Shown: positions 23,189-34,900, numbered from the stretch's first letter. The stretch: DNA of 64,000 nt from Magicicada septendecula (GCA_034769895.1 CM068367.1:314959986-315023985), one strand, 5' to 3'. Translations and numbers: made by a program. Notes: generated from the letters alone by a model not told the origin.

Positions 23189-24510
23189 TGTGCCGCCCCT
23201 TGGCAAGACAACACAAAAATCGGGAACTAGTTTAATTCTTTACCAGTAAACTAAACCAGCTGCCGTTGTTAGTAAAACTCTTACTAACAAATTACAAAAA
23301 AAGTACGATATAGGAAACTGACAAGGTTTGCATAAACTTATTCACTCACTAGGTATTAGCTAAAACATCTCTTTATTGCTATTGAAATATTAATCAAACA
23401 TTATTCCTGATTTTAAAGAAAGTTATTTTAGTAAATAACGCTTTTACTGCTTCAAAGATCTTAATTATATTATTCTTGTTATATCAAAATTTATTCATAT
23501 AACTGTTGCTTTTAATACCACGGATCCGGGTCTCAATTTTCTCAAAATTATTAATGTATCAATATATACATTACGGTTACTATTACTTCTTACAAAATTA
23601 CAAAATATACAAATCTGATAATTTGTTCATTACATTGCGAAAGTTCTTTAAAGTTCTTTGTTACTTCTTATTAAGGGGAAATTTACAAAAGTTGTGATTT
23701 GATATCACCTGAGGTTGTTGTTGTCGTCTTGGGACATCTCCAGTTGTCTTCTACGGGTTGAGTACGTTGTTCTCGGTGTATCTACATCGGGTTGATTTTT
23801 TGTTTACTTGAAGCTCTCGAAGATAGGTTGTTTACTTGAAGTTCCACATGTTGTAATTTCACTTTTCTTAGTGCAGATTCTTGTAGTTCACATTTTCTTT
23901 ATTTTAATTACAGTTATAGTTCTCACTTTGCAGTACTACAGTCTAGTAGTTAACTATGTTACACTTACATTTGATTTTGTTTTTAAGAGATGTGTTGGCT
24001 ACCTTTTTCTATTTTATTTATATATTTTCTCACAAACTCTAGACACTACATTATTCACAATAACAAGATTTCACGCTGGATATACTTCTAGAGAACATAC
24101 ACATACGTATATGTGTACAACACCAAAACTCACGTCTACTCACTGCGACGTTCTACGGCCGAATGCGCGTACGGTTTAGGTGAGAGGGCTCAGTAAGCTA
24201 GTGCGTATTTACACACTAAGAAAATAGTTCGTACTTTTTCTATTATTATTTATTCATTAATTAGAAGATAAATACTTTATGTTTATTTTATTATGACTTA
24301 GGGATTTCTTTATTTCTCTAGTCGCATTTTTAATTATTTAAGTAATTATTATTATTATTCACTACTTAATACTTTTCTTGGCGTGTTGGTACTGGAAAGT
24401 TTCAAGTTGATTCAGGAATCTGGGTATAGGTAAGGGTGTATGATACTCTTACTTATTAAAATTAAAAAATTTTAATCTGTGAGATTTTTGATACATTTAA
24501 AATCGTCACA
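23189..24510 (-). repeat. 3' LTR of the gypsy element
   Basis: 1322 bp, TG...CA bounded. The LTR contains a 123-codon plus-strand open frame (23808-24179) present in both copies; it has no recognisable domain and is probably chance. In element sense the LTR opens TGTGACGATTTTAAATG. Confidence 0.92.
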
Positions 24511-24519
24511 TCCTCCTGC
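24511..24519 (-). other. Polypurine tract of the gypsy element
   Basis: In element sense GCAGGAGGA lies directly upstream of the 3' LTR start TGTGACG, the position and composition expected for the plus-strand priming tract. Confidence 0.75.
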
Positions 24520-25074
24520 ACTTAACTATGAAAAACGGGGGGGTGTAATAATATAATTCTAATAAACAATTATATTTCATACTGAAATTTCTCTCTCTCA
24601 GCTTATTTCTATTCATCAATCGATTATCTTATACTTATGTCACATCTAAATTCTACTACATCTACTATACAAAATACACAAAACGTAAATCTACCTTATT
24701 TTAATTCTTATATCTACTACCGGTTTTTTCTTGAATTGCTCACTCGTTTTACGGAGTTATACTCATGAGTATTTTACTAATAATAATACCGTATTGTAAG
24801 AACAATAGAATTACTTTTAGTTTACAGCGCTAAAGATTATTTTTCTTTCTTTCTTTCTCTTCATCTTCATTATACTTGTCATCAGATTTCTCATGTATAA
24901 TACCATTCTCGCAGGACATTAGCTAAGGTTGATCAGGCCTCGCTTGTATTCGTACGAGGGGGTTTTGAGTTTATAGTTACCTATAGTATAGGATGTTACA
25001 CAATCTTATCCTATTTCGGTATAAGTCTATACAACATATTTTATTCTTAATACTTAGATAGTATTCTAGGTTTT
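24520..25074 (-). other. 3' untranslated part of the gypsy element
   Basis: AT-rich region between the integrase stop and the purine tract. No open frame for an envelope or accessory protein on the element strand. Confidence 0.7.
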
Positions 25075-26223
25075 CTATCTTTCTCGTAGTCTTCCTTCTG
25101 TATCTTGACACGAAAAACATTTTTTTATTTGAGACAAATGACTTCTGCGAACGTAATTTTCTGTATTGGGTTCATACAGAGCTACAGTAACGGGGGTGAT
25201 GAACTTACGAATTTGGTAGGGGCCACACCATCGATAAGATAGTTTCGAAGTGATCTTATCAACTGCTTTACTCATAGGATGAGTTTTATACATGACTAAA
25301 TCACCTATTTTATACTTTATTAGCTTATTATTATTCTCATGATACTTCCTTGATTTCTGTAAATTAGCTCTCAGATTTGCACGAGCTTCGTTCCATATTT
25401 TTCGTATGTTATTCCCATTCACGTCGCGGGGTAATAACTCATTGATTTTCCACTTTGTGGTTAAAGGATGGTTGGGTTTGTACTTGTACAGTAAATCAAA
25501 TGGTGTTGATTTATGACCTTCGTGATACGCTGAATTGAATGCAAATTGTATCCACGAAATATTTTGATCCCAGGTTGTCTGGTCTTTAGCATGATAAGAT
25601 ATTAATGCTGATTTTAAGTTACGCAAGTATCTCTCTGCTATATTTCCTTGCGGTCTGTACTCGGTCACGGTAATATGATTTATACCTAATTTAAAACACA
25701 TGTCATTAAATTCTTTCGATTTAAACTGGGGTCCATTGTCAGATATTAAGCTTAAAGGAGTGCCATAGTCTTTAAATAGTTGTTCTTGTAGAATTTTAAT
25801 TGTCGTAGATGCTAATGCACGACGCATAGGATACATCCACACGAATTTAGTGAATGAGTCTACACAAATTAACAGCATAGTATTTCCGGATTTAGAGCGG
25901 GGATAAGGTCCAGAATAGTCGATGTATATTTTCGAGAAGGGAGTAGTAGGTATTTCGGAGATTAATTTTCCGACTTGACTGGTTCTTGCTGGTTTGCTCA
26001 GCGCACAAATTTCGCATTCTTTCACGAACTTTTTTATTTCACTATTCATGTTTTCCCAGTGGTATTCCTTGCGAATACGATGTATCGTTTTCCTAATTCC
26101 CATATGAGCTCCAATTGTAGATGAATGGTAGTACTCCATTAACATGGGTTTGATTATTTCCGGGGCGATTATACTTAGTAATTTTCCGTTTGCCTTCTTA
26201 AAACAAAGTACTCTTTTACTCAA
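25075..26223 (-). CDS. Gypsy integrase (C-terminal part of pol)
   Basis: Catalyses insertion of element DNA into chromosomes. The 382 codons hold a zinc-binding HHCC module (H33, H40, C70, C73 with GAHMGIRKTIHRI and CEICALSK), the DDE catalytic triad (D102 in YIDYSGPY, D162 in LISDNGPQF, E197 in GNIAERYL; the D-35-E spacing is standard) and a GPY-like segment near the end (YRWCGPYQIRKF). No chromodomain follows. The frame is the same as protease-RT upstream, separated by a single TAA at 26257-26259. The apparent start at 26223 is a TTG inside the continuous frame and is not a real initiation site. Readthrough or a host-acquired nonsense change are both possible; decay is simpler. Confidence 0.92.
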   Translation of the reverse strand: MSKRVLCFKKANGKLLSIIAPEIIKPMLMEYYHSSTIGAHMGIRKTIHRIRKEYHWENMNSEIKKFVKECEICALSKPARTSQVGKLISEIPTTPFSKIYIDYSGPYPRSKSGNTMLLICVDSFTKFVWMYPMRRALASTTIKILQEQLFKDYGTPLSLISDNGPQFKSKEFNDMCFKLGINHITVTEYRPQGNIAERYLRNLKSALISYHAKDQTTWDQNISWIQFAFNSAYHEGHKSTPFDLLYKYKPNHPLTTKWKINELLPRDVNGNNIRKIWNEARANLRANLQKSRKYHENNNKLIKYKIGDLVMYKTHPMSKAVDKITSKLSYRWCGPYQIRKFITPVTVALYEPNTENYVRRSHLSQIKKCFSCQDTEGRLRER

Positions 26224-26256
26224 GATATATTTGTCAGATTTATTTCCTTTTTCTAT

Positions 26257-28365
26257 TTATTCGATTATTTTACACAATTTCGGATCTTGTTGTTGGTGAT
26301 ATGCTATATCCTTAAATGCAAGGGGAAAGTTAGTAATTAGTGTATTAACGATAGTGGTTTCAATATTGTCTTCTCCAGATCTTGTATTGGGTAGTTGGAA
26401 CATGCGGGATAGAGTATCGGCCACTACATTTTGAGTTCCACGAATATGTTGCGCTTTAAACTTGTAGCAATTTAATCTTAACACCCATCGTCCGATACGA
26501 CCTAATTGCTTTGGGTGATTTAATAACCATGATAAAGCTTGATTATCGGTTTCTAGTAGAAATTCTTTGTGTTCCAAAAATGGTTTGAATTTATCAAAAG
26601 CAAATACTACGGCTAAACATTCCAGTTCATAGGCTGAGAACTTCCTTTCTTGCTCGGTCAGTGTCCGGGATGCATAACTGATCGGGAGTCTAGTATTATT
26701 TATTTCCTGGTATATTACGGCTCCTAATGCTACACTTGAACTATCGGTCTGTACGATAAATGGTTTACTGAAATCCGCTAACTGCAATACAGGTGGGGAT
26801 ATAATACTTTCTTTAAGTGTTTCAAACGCTTCTTGATGTAGAGTAGTCCACTCGAATTTCGTTCCTTTCTTTCTTAAGGCATTCAATGGGGCTGCTATAT
26901 CTGCTAAGTGGGGTATATACTTATGAAAATAATTAATCATACCTAAAAATCTAGCTATACCTTTGACTTCTCTGGGAGGTAAAAATTCTCGGATTGCGCG
27001 TGTACGTTCGGGATCGATGGTAACCTTACCTTCGGCTGATACTATGTGACCTAAAAATGAGAATTGTTTCACTGCGAAATTAACTTTACTAGGGTTTACG
27101 GTCAGTCCGGCTTTCTTTAACCGGGATAATACTTCACGCAAGTGATCAATATGTTGATCCATTGACTCACTATATACTACTATATCGTCGAGATAATGAT
27201 ATACAAATTTAAATTTAACATCATGGAAAATTTTTTCTAACAGTCGACTGCATACTGAACTTCCTTGTGATATACCGAATGGTACTCTCGTAAATTGATA
27301 TAGATTAAATGGGACAGCAAAAGCAGTTAAATGTTTTGATTCTTCAGCTAGTGGAATTTGATGGAATGCTTGGTTAAGATCCATTATGGTGAAGATTTTC
27401 GCTTTTGTAAAATAGTGAAACGCAATGTGTATGTCTGGCAGTGGTATCGATTCAAATTCTATACTCTTATTTAGTTGTCTATAATCCACGACTAGTCTAT
27501 GTTTGTCAGTTCCTTTTGGTACTAGGAATGCAGGCGATGAATATGGAGACGTTGATGGTTCAATGACGTGCTGGTTTCTCATGATTTCCATCTTGGGCGG
27601 AGATAGTTTGTATGGGTGGAGTCGTATTACTTTGTTGTCACTAAGATTTATTTTATATTCAATTAAATGAGTTAATCCTAACTTGGGGGTGAGTACAGCA
27701 GAAAAATCTTTTATTAACTTTTGGATTCTTAGTCTCTCATTTCCTTTTAAATGACTTAGACTCGATTCATTAGGCTCTGAATGAATATTTGCGGTTTCAC
27801 TAACAGTGTCGTTACTTAATTCGGAGTCGAACTGATATTTTTGAGTACGATCAAATCTGAAAAAATATTGTTTTGCATATATATCAAGGATTAAAGCAGT
27901 TTTTCTTATAAAATCCGCGCCTAATATTAAGTTCTGTCCTAACTCTTCAGCTACTAGTAGGGGAATGTACCAAGTAAAATTCTGAATTTTTAATTTCACC
28001 GTAATACTGTGAGATATCTTTAGGTTTTGTTTATTTGCGGTGGTACACTTTATGTTCACCATTTGGCTACGTTTAATCAGTTTATGATTAGCTAATAAGG
28101 TGGCTAACTGTTTACTAATTATACTACGGGTAGATCCTGAATCAATTAAACCAAGGGTTTTCGTTGCTCCAAGGTCTATCTGTACATAGGGTAGTTGGCA
28201 TATACTTGTTTTACATGCACCAATAGAGTTGCACTTCTCGATAAATTTTGTTAAATAAGGATCTCTGCGTTTATTTTTACTCATCTTTATTTGACGCTTA
28301 GTATTGTTGTTACCTTTCCTTCGGGTGCTTCGGAAGACGTAGGATTTTCGGTCTTCCAGCTTCAC
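26257..28365 (-). CDS. Gypsy protease, reverse transcriptase and RNase H
   Basis: Aspartic protease at about residues 60-165 with active-site DSGST (75-79) and a second-half ILGADFI. Reverse transcriptase about 250-450 with VDYRQLNK, FTIMDLNQAFHQIPL, VPFGISQG and catalytic YLDD (391-394). RNase H about 535-660 with IVQTDSSSVALGAV, YELECLAV and LLETDNQALS, ending in HIRGTQNVVADTLSR. All catalytic residues are present. The frame begins at GTG 28365, overlapping the gag stop in the -1 frame, so it is probably reached by frameshift rather than initiation. It ends at a TAA just before integrase. The domain order and residues make the Ty3/gypsy call firm; the clade within it is not resolved. Confidence 0.95.
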   Translation of the reverse strand: MKLEDRKSYVFRSTRRKGNNNTKRQIKMSKNKRRDPYLTKFIEKCNSIGACKTSICQLPYVQIDLGATKTLGLIDSGSTRSIISKQLATLLANHKLIKRSQMVNIKCTTANKQNLKISHSITVKLKIQNFTWYIPLLVAEELGQNLILGADFIRKTALILDIYAKQYFFRFDRTQKYQFDSELSNDTVSETANIHSEPNESSLSHLKGNERLRIQKLIKDFSAVLTPKLGLTHLIEYKINLSDNKVIRLHPYKLSPPKMEIMRNQHVIEPSTSPYSSPAFLVPKGTDKHRLVVDYRQLNKSIEFESIPLPDIHIAFHYFTKAKIFTIMDLNQAFHQIPLAEESKHLTAFAVPFNLYQFTRVPFGISQGSSVCSRLLEKIFHDVKFKFVYHYLDDIVVYSESMDQHIDHLREVLSRLKKAGLTVNPSKVNFAVKQFSFLGHIVSAEGKVTIDPERTRAIREFLPPREVKGIARFLGMINYFHKYIPHLADIAAPLNALRKKGTKFEWTTLHQEAFETLKESIISPPVLQLADFSKPFIVQTDSSSVALGAVIYQEINNTRLPISYASRTLTEQERKFSAYELECLAVVFAFDKFKPFLEHKEFLLETDNQALSWLLNHPKQLGRIGRWVLRLNCYKFKAQHIRGTQNVVADTLSRMFQLPNTRSGEDNIETTIVNTLITNFPLAFKDIAYHQQQDPKLCKIIE

Positions 28366-29909
28366 ACATTTTTTGATTGGTCGGTTTTCTGTAGATAACG
28401 CTTTTGTTTACATAACTTGCTAATATGTCCGGCCTTTCCACAGTTATAACATCTTCTTTCCTCACTTACTTCGCTCGTAGGTTGTCGGGATTTTGGTTTA
28501 GAGTATGAAACATGGGGATAGTTTTGGGTTTTCTGTGTACTTACGAATCGCTTATCGCGGTAGTTTCGGGTATCATTTCCAATAGGTCTAGTTTGGAATG
28601 AATTTCTTTGTTGACTCTGGGACATAGAAACACTTCTATTCTGGTCAGAATACCAGACGTCGGACGAATGTATACAACATAGTTCTAGTTCCGTAAAAGT
28701 TGTAGGTGGCTTGACGAGTGCTAGTCGAGATCGCTCCTCGGGGGATAGTCTTACTATGATATTGTCTACTAACTGTTGTTCGCTCCATTTAACTTGTAAC
28801 AATAAAGCAGATTCTCTTACTTCAGAAATATAATGAGCTAGTCTCTCGTATGTACCTTGTGCACGAAGTACTAAGTTTCGCTTCAATTCTTCGTAAATAC
28901 CGGTGGGAATGAAATGTCTTATTAGTGTGGTATGAAGTTCTTCTACCGATTGATTATACCTTAGGGATTCTAACACTCTATCTTTTAATGGAGATCTACA
29001 CTTAGGTAAAATAACTTGCAAAATCTGGTTATCTCTTAGTTGTTGCAGTTCCTTTAATTCTAAGATATGTTTGATAAAATTAAGGAGCTTTGTAATATTC
29101 AGTCCATCAGTGATTTGTATATTGGACAAAATACTTTCTACAGGGTGGGTTATTTTTCCATAGAGCTCGGGAGTTAAATTTATTTGGCTCATCATTCTAG
29201 GATTTTCCGCAGGTTGATTAGTCCGCGAATGAGAAGGTAATTCGTAGGTATGGGTCATATTTTCTAGTTCATTAGGGAGTGACGTAACGTTTACTGGTTG
29301 AATATTTACTTGACTACCACTTAACCGTTCCTTGAATGGATCTATATTGGATTCCTGCAGAATCTGAATTTTTGCAGTACCGTTTGGTTGTTCTTGAGTC
29401 GGCGATTGGGTAGGTGAAATATTTAATTTCGTCATTGCTTCTTCGATTTCGTCTAATCTAAACAATTCGGATCGTCTACGTAATTCGCGTATTATCTCAG
29501 GTAATTGTTTTAATGCTTCCTCGGCGAATTTTTTTACATCAGGAGGGATACCTTTATCACCGGGCCAGGTCAACAAATTGGTGATACGACGGTATAGATG
29601 CTCAATTCTTTGGGTGGTGCGTAATATTACTGCGGGGGATTTTTCATCACGCAGGGTTTGTGCGTACGAAGTTAGTTCTGTATACTTACGATAACACGTT
29701 TCTTTTTCGCTATTGAAATCTAAAACACTCACACGACTTAATAATGAAGGTTTGTCCGGTTTATTTTCGCGTAACGTCTTGCGAAGTTCCGCGACAGTTA
29801 CATTATAGTAGGGGAGACCACGCCATAATGCTTCATAGGTTAATTCGTCTTTCAACAAGAAATCGGGGTTAAATTGAGTCATTTTTGATAATAACCACTT
29901 TAAACACAC
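28362..29909 (-). CDS. Gypsy Gag polyprotein
   Basis: 515 codons from ATG at 29909. Gag packages element RNA and forms the particle. A helical central region (about 250-410, including LRDNQILQVILPKCR and LVDNIIVRLSPEERSRLALVKPP) resembles a retrotransposon capsid. Near the C-terminus (about 487-500) is one zinc knuckle, CYNCGKAGHISKLC (CX2CX4HX4C), preceded by a basic, Q/S-rich stretch. The stop TGA at 28362-28364 is three codons after A-AAA-AAT, a plausible -1 slippery heptamer, with pol open in the -1 frame. No internal stop or shift was seen. Confidence 0.9.
   Translation of the reverse strand: MCLKWLLSKMTQFNPDFLLKDELTYEALWRGLPYYNVTVAELRKTLRENKPDKPSLLSRVSVLDFNSEKETCYRKYTELTSYAQTLRDEKSPAVILRTTQRIEHLYRRITNLLTWPGDKGIPPDVKKFAEEALKQLPEIIRELRRRSELFRLDEIEEAMTKLNISPTQSPTQEQPNGTAKIQILQESNIDPFKERLSGSQVNIQPVNVTSLPNELENMTHTYELPSHSRTNQPAENPRMMSQINLTPELYGKITHPVESILSNIQITDGLNITKLLNFIKHILELKELQQLRDNQILQVILPKCRSPLKDRVLESLRYNQSVEELHTTLIRHFIPTGIYEELKRNLVLRAQGTYERLAHYISEVRESALLLQVKWSEQQLVDNIIVRLSPEERSRLALVKPPTTFTELELCCIHSSDVWYSDQNRSVSMSQSQQRNSFQTRPIGNDTRNYRDKRFVSTQKTQNYPHVSYSKPKSRQPTSEVSEERRCYNCGKAGHISKLCKQKRYLQKTDQSKNV
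28365..28375 (-). promoter_or_regulatory. Candidate -1 ribosomal frameshift site
   Basis: In element sense the gag frame reads TCA AAA AAT GTG TGA. The heptamer A-AAA-AAT fits the XXXYYYZ pattern, and the -1 frame continues without a stop into the protease. No clear downstream pseudoknot could be verified by eye. Confidence 0.5.
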
Positions 29910-30670
29910 GACGTATTACGAACGACAAATCTTATGTCACTTACTTTACTTCGTTTTCTCAATGTTTAAAAATAGATAACATTAATTCATTTAAACACAT
30001 ACACATATATCTTATTTCGTATTAAGCTTCGGGATGTAATCTTATCTTAATTAATCAACATAACTTATCTCACAACAATTAAATTCTCAGTATTGACATA
30101 TATAATTAATCAAAACAAAACGATAATACTATTTTAGTAGAGAGAAATTTCATATACGGAAAGTTCATTGATTTAACAAACAGCACAAAGAATCAGCTGT
30201 TTTGGGGTGTCGTCTAGTTGCATAGGGTAGTAATTCAGAACAATACAAAACAGGAAAGAGCTTGTCTAACGTGGCTTTGTTTGCTTTAGGGAGGAGGGGT
30301 TATGAATGAGATGGGTTCTTACAAAGGGGAGAGTTTACATTCCTCAACACATATTTAACATGAACCAACTGGCTTGGAATTGACTTGTTTGGAATTGATT
30401 CCCTACCAGCTATTACTTGCTTAACACGGCAAACTCGAGATACTAATATTATTATTATATAATTAAAATTTTACTCATTTATTATTTTTTTTTCTGAGTG
30501 AATAAATTTATGTTTGTCCTTTTTATCGTTAACGACTTATAAACTTACACAACAACAATTACATAATTATGTTGCAATTTTCTGTACGTGACACTCTGAA
30601 ACAATATTTTTTTTTTTACCAAGTAAATTACACAATTTTAAATTCAGCAGAGTGGCGCAATTTTCGAAAA
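29910..30670 (-). other. 5' leader of the gypsy element
   Basis: AT-rich untranslated region between the 5' LTR and gag. A standard TGG-type primer-binding site next to the LTR was not found: after the shared LTR sequence the element strand reads TTTTCGAAAATTGCGCC, where the outer LTR end would predict CGGCACA followed by a TGG site. Confidence 0.6.
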
Positions 30671-31985
30671 CCCCTTGGCAAGACAACACAAAAATCGGGA
30701 ACTAGTTTAATTCTTTACCAGTAAACTAAACCAGCTGCCGTTGTTAGTAAAACTCTTACTAACAAATTACAAAACAAGTACGATATAGGAAACTGACAAG
30801 GTTTGCATAAACTTATTCACTCACTAGGTATTAGCTAAAACATCTCTTTATTGCTATTGAAATATTAATCAAACATTATTCCTGATTTTAAAGAAAGTTA
30901 TTTTAGTAAATAGCGCTTTTACTGCTTCAAAGATCTTAATTATATTATTCTTGTTATATCAAAATTTATTCATATAACTGTTGCTTTTAATACCACGGAT
31001 CCGGGTCTCAATTTTCTCAAAATTATTAATGTATCAATATATACATTACGGTTACTATTACTTCTTACAAAATTACAAAATATACAAATCTGATAATTTG
31101 TTCATTACATTGCGAAAGTTCTTTAAAGTTCTTTGTTACTTCTTATTAAGGGGAAATTTACAAAAGTTGTGATTTGATATCACCTGAGGTTGTTGTTGTC
31201 GTCTTGGGACATCTCCAGTTGTCTTCTACGGGTTGAGTACGTTGTTCTCGGTGTATCTACATCGGGTTGATTTTTTGTTTACTTGAAGCTCTCGAAGATA
31301 GGTTGTTTACTTGAAGTTCCACATGTTGTAATTTCACTTTTCTTAGTGCAGATTCTTGTAGTTCACATTTTCTTTATTTTAATTACAGTTATAGTTCTCA
31401 CTTTGCAGTACTACAGTCTAGTAGTTAACTATGTTACACTTACATTTGATTTTGTTTTTAAGAGATGTGTTGGCTACCTTTTTCTATTTTATTTATATAT
31501 TTTCTCACAAACTCTAGACACTACATTATTCACAATAACAAGATTTCACGCTGGATATACTTCTAGAGAACATACACATACGTATATGTGTACAACACCA
31601 AAACTCACGTCTACTCATTGCGACGTTCTACGGCCGAATGCGCGTACGGTTTAGGTGAGAGGGCTCAGTAAGCTAGTGCGTATTTACACACTAAGAAAAT
31701 AGTTCGTACTTTTTCTATTATTATTTATTCATTAATTAGAAGATAAATACTTTATGTTTATTTTATTATGACTTAGGGATTTCTTTATTTCTCTAGTCGC
31801 ATTTTTAATTATTTAAGTAATTATTATTATTATTCACTACTTAATACTTTTCTTGGCGTGTTGGTACTGGAAAGTTTCAAGTTGATTCAGGAATCTGGGT
31901 ATAGGTAAGGGTGTATGATACTCTTACTTATTAAAATTAAAAAATTTTAATCTGTGAGATTTTTGATACATTTAAAATCGTCACA
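30671..31985 (-). repeat. 5' LTR of the gypsy element
   Basis: 1315 bp matching 23196-24510 without indels and with about three substitutions (seen near 30776, 30913 and 31619). The inner end lacks the last seven bases present at the outer end of the 3' LTR. Confidence 0.92.
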
Positions 31986-34900
31986 GAAGATCGGTTGAGG
32001 GAAAGGGGTAGTTTACCTGCAACGTTTTTTTAACAAGGGTATTTTCTATGGCAAACGATAACAGCCGCAAATTCAAACAGATTCAAATAATGTTTTGCAT
32101 ACAGCCCTGATTTGTAGAGTACTCAAGACCTATTGTTTTTGGTGAAGATCGGTTAAGGGGAAGGGGTAGTTTACCAGCAACGTTTTTTTATCAAGCGTAT
32201 TTTCTATGGCAAACGATAACAGCCGCAAATTCAAACAGAATCAAATAATTTTTTGCATACGTCCCTGAATTGTCGAGGTCTCAATGACTTTCGATTTTGG
32301 TGAAGATCGGTTAAGGGGAAGGGGTAGTTTACCTGCAACCTTTTACGTTTTAACAAGAGTAAAGTACTTGAAAATTTATTTAAACTTTTTTTACTTCCAT
32401 ATTCCTTAAGGAATGGAAGTATGGTGATGGCAAAAAAAATCGTGTTCGAGATTATTGCAGATTCTGATTCTACTACACTCAAAACATGAAAAAAAGTCGT
32501 TTTCCGAAAAGTGTCTGTGTGTGTGTCTGTAGATTTTTTTTATGGCAAACGATAACTGCCGCAAATTCAAACAGAATCAAATAATTTTTTGCATACAGCC
32601 CTGATTTGTAGAGTACTCACGATATATTGTTTTTGGTGAAGGTCGGTTGAGGGAAAGGGGTAGTTTACCTGCAACGGTTTTTTTTATCAAGGGAATTTTT
32701 TTTTTTTGGCAAACGATAACAGCCGCAAATTCAAACAGAATCAAATAATGTTTCGCATACAGCCCTGAATTGTAAAGTTCTCAAGACCTATTGTTTTTGG
32801 TGAAGATCGGTTAAGGGAAAGGGGTAGTTTACCTACAACGTTTTTTTAACAAGGGTATTTTCTATGGCAAACGATAACAGCCGCAAATTCAAACAGAATC
32901 AAATAATTTTCTGCATACTGCCCTGACTAGTAGAGTACTCAAGACCTGTTGTTTTTGGTGAAGATCGGTTGAGGGGAAGGGGTAGTTTACCTGCAACGTT
33001 TTTTATCAAGCGTATTTTCTATGGCAAAAGATAACTGCCGCAAATTCAAACAGAATCAAATAATTTTTTGCATACGTCAGTGAATTGTAGAGGACTCAAG
33101 GCCACTAGATTTTGGTGAAGATCGGTTAAGGGGAAGGGGTAGTTTACCTGCAACCTTTTACGTTTTAACAAGAGTAAAGTACATGAAAATTCATTTAAAC
33201 TTTTTCAAACAATGGTAATTGTTGAAAATAAAATAATTTTGTTGCCAGGCAATAAAATTATAATTTTTTCATTTTAATGTAAATTATGTATATACTAGAA
33301 AATATATCGTGCTTGGCAGGGAAGCATATTTCAGATTATAAATCTTAGAATATGGAAGTCATGTATAGTTCTCCATACCGATATTTTACTTCCATGTTCC
33401 TTAAGGAAATGGAAGTATGGTGATGGCAAAAAAAATCGTGTTCGAGATTATTGCAGAATATGATTGTACTACACTTAAAACATGAAAAAAAGTCATTTTT
33501 CGAAAAGTGTCTGTGTGTGTGTGTGTGTGTGTGTGTCTGTGTGTGTGTCTGTCTGTAGATTTTTTTTCTATGGCAAACGATAACTGCCGCAAATTCAAAC
33601 AGAATCAAATAATTTTTTGCATACCGCCCTGATGTGTAGAGTACTCACGATCTATTGTTTTTGGTGAAGATCGGTTGAGGGAAAGGGGTAGTTTACCTGC
33701 AACGGTTTTTTTTATCAAAGGAAAATTTTTTTGGCAAACGATAACAGCCGCAAATTCAAACAGAATCAAATAATGTTTCGTATACAGCCCTGAATTGTAG
33801 AGTTCTCAAGACGTATGGTTTTTGGTGAAGATCGGTTAAGGGAAAGGGGTAGTTTACCTGTAACGTTTTATGTTTTAACAAGGGTATTTCCTATGGCAAA
33901 CGATAACAGCCGCAAATTCAAACAGAATCAAAAGATTATTTGTATACAGCCCTAGATTGTAGAGTTCTCAAGACCTATTGTTTTTGGCGAAGATCGGTTA
34001 AGGGAAAGGGGTAGTTTACCGGCAGCGTTTTTTTATCAAGGGTATTTTCTATGGCAAACGATAACAGCCGCAAATTCAAACAGAATCAAATAGTGTTTTG
34101 CATACAGCCCTGATTTGTAGAGTACTCAAGACCTATTGTTTTTGGTGAAGATCGGTTAATGGGAAGGTGTAGTTTACCGGCAACGTTTTTTTATCAAGCG
34201 TATTTTCTATGACGAACGGTAACAGCCGCAAATTCAAACAGAATCAAATAACTTTTTGCATACGTCCCTGAATTGTAGAGGTCTCAATGACTTTCGAGTT
34301 TGGTGAAGATCGGTTAAGGGGAAGGGGTAGTTTACCTGCAACCTTTTACGTTTTAACAAGAGTAAAGAACTTGAAAATTTATTTAAACTTTTTGAAACAA
34401 TGGTAATTGTTAAAAATAAAATAATTTTGTTGCCAGGCAATAAAATTATAATTTTTTCATTTTAATGTAATATAATATTTTTCATTTAATACAGCAATAA
34501 AAAGGCAGGTAAGACACAGCCTGGCTGTTTGGCTGAAAATGATTTTAAATATAAATCTTAGAATATGGAAGTCATGTATGGTTCTCCATACCGATATTTA
34601 CTTTTTCTATGGTAAACGATAACAGCCGCAAATTCAAACAGAATCAAATGATGTTTTGCATACAGCCCTGTATTGTAGAGTTCCCAATACCTATTGGTGT
34701 TGGTGAAGATCGGTTAAGGGAAAGGGGTAGTTTACCTGCAACGTTTTATGTTTTAAAAGGGTATTTTCTATGGCAAACGATAAGGGCCGCAAATTCAAAC
34801 AGAGTCAAATACGTTTTTGCATACCTCCGTGTTTTGATGAGTACTAAAGACCTATTGTTTTTGGTGAAGATAGGTTAAGGGAAAGGGTTAGATTACCAGC

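Larger units (their letters stand above)
23189..31985 (-). mobile_element. Ty3/gypsy LTR retrotransposon, young, nearly complete
   Basis: An 8.8 kb element transcribed on the minus strand: LTR, leader, gag, protease-RT-RNase H, integrase, purine tract, LTR. The order with integrase last is Ty3/gypsy. The LTRs start TGTGACG and end CGGCACA. The shared 1315 bp differ at about three positions and have no length difference, so insertion is recent. A GAAG duplication flanks it. No envelope-like frame lies between integrase and the 3' LTR, so it is not an errantivirus-type element. One nonsense codon interrupts pol between RNase H and integrase. Confidence 0.93.

Noticed and set aside
23808-24179. 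123-codon open frame in the LTR, repeated at 31283-31654
   Set aside because: It is identical only because the LTRs are identical, runs opposite to the element, and has no domain; the paired copy is not independent evidence.
24520-25074. Search for an envelope gene downstream of integrase
   Set aside because: No open frame of meaningful length exists on the element strand, so an infectious, envelope-bearing type is not supported.
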